A DNA stretch of 64,000 nucleotides from Phytoseiulus persimilis (Eukaryota; Arthropoda; Arachnida; Mesostigmata; Phytoseiidae), in assembly GCA_037576195.1 (NCBI GenBank), contig CM075101.1, positions 434,001 through 498,000 on the forward strand. Reading direction: 5' to 3'. The position numbers and the translations under genes are program-made. Position 1 is the first letter of the stretch. Every line of letters begins with the position of its first letter. The notes beneath the pieces are model-generated. The model ran no database searches and was not told where the DNA came from. It was given only the letters and a program-made list of their open reading frames with translations. Positions 63,401-64,000 of the stretch are shown piece after piece.

Positions 63401-64000
63401 TAGACGAACGTTGATTGTCATCTTCGTTTCGGAAGCTGGTCGCGTCCCCATGTCTACACCTTAGTCCGTCGCTGTCATCACCGTGTCCAGTTTAATGGCT
63501 GACAGGAAGCGAGACGATACGCGATGAACGTCACAGGCTCGAAATCGCAGAACCCAAATCTTCTTCCACTGCTGTTCCGACCAACCAAGTTCCTCGAGTT
63601 GAACTTCCTCCTATGCCGTCACGGACGGCCTTTGTGTCTCCCCGCCCTCGTTGCGGTGCTTCTGGTTCCTGGCAATTGCCAGTGATTTGCGAAACGAAAG
63701 GAAGGCACTGGGAAGCGCTACCGTCCCGAGCACGCTCTGTGGAGTGATGAAGTTCAGCACTTCTCTGAGGCCGTTTTGAGCGCTTGCTGCAGTGGACCGA
63801 ATGAATTCCAGTGATCAAACTACAGATGTGAAATGAACTATGCTGTGTTGGACGAGGAGCTTGAGAAGGAGCGTCGCTCAGAATGAACGAACGAACGAGG
63901 CGACGAGAATGGTGCCTTCGTAGGAGGAGGAACGAGGATGGCCGTGGGGAGATAGAAGTGGAGCGACAACGAAAGAGATATGATTTCGCTGCTTCGCTTC
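60441..64000. other. No recognised gene
   Basis: Open stretches up to about 157 codons occur on both strands without recognisable motifs. The segment 60,740-60,830 contains the words CGCCCGGGTCCTAACCTCA and CGCCCGGGCCCTAATCTCA about 80 bp apart, a minor local repeat. Nothing else stands out. Confidence 0.5.

Overview
This window is animal nuclear DNA, not prokaryotic. Five spliced genes read cleanly as metazoan orthologues, with GT-AG introns mostly about 75-450 bp long. They are DHTKD1 (2-oxoadipate dehydrogenase E1), RPS6, TP53BP1, CDK5RAP3 and an SLC7 cationic amino acid transporter. Presence of TP53BP1 and DHTKD1, compact introns, balanced base composition and dense repeats would fit an invertebrate such as an arthropod; a mite is possible. 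That placement is inference, since no species-diagnostic sequence is visible.

Layout. Positions 1-12,946 are a tandem satellite with a 45-bp monomer; it runs off the left edge. Its first 7.2 kb shows ragged monomer lengths. The remaining 5.7 kb is clean and has higher-order organisation: an ATGCAT/CTGCAG-bearing marker monomer and a block offset of 2,428 bp. A junction module at about 12,880-13,030 recurs inverted at about 51,405-51,560. From 12,947 to 17,553 I recognise no gene.

The gene-rich core follows. DHTKD1 is on the minus strand (17,554-22,179; 13 exons, 877 aa). RPS6 is on the minus strand (24,015-26,016; 4 exons, 355 aa) and has an unusual Ala/Lys-rich tail of about 108 residues. 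A hAT-like non-autonomous DNA transposon (27,366-28,808) lies between RPS6 and TP53BP1. TP53BP1 is on the plus strand (29,400-32,965; 8 exons, 905 aa). CDK5RAP3 is on the plus strand (34,147-37,527; 11 exons, 505 aa). The SLC7 transporter is on the plus strand (44,175-47,851; 9 exons, 587 aa). In each of these five models the exon lengths sum to a whole number of codons. The genes are unrelated housekeeping functions (lysine/tryptophan catabolism, ribosome, DNA double-strand-break signalling, UFMylation/ER-phagy, amino acid import), so no shared pathway is suggested.

From 48 kb rightwards the sequence is repeat-rich. It holds diverged 45-bp monomers inside a possible transposon remnant (48.4-49.3 kb), a second hAT-like copy truncated into satellite (50,182-51,395), and a 59-bp near-perfect inverted repeat (51,625-51,788). 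That inverted repeat is the axis at which satellite monomers switch orientation. At 55.37-55.58 kb there is a degenerate last exon of a second SLC7 gene. From 55.6 kb to the end there are open stretches, some perhaps exons of an unidentified minus-strand gene (57.7-60.4 kb), but none I can name.

The most unusual content is the satellite / hAT / inverted-repeat association and the RPS6 tail. I found no CRISPR array, operon or prokaryotic defence locus, and no rRNA or tRNA that I could support.
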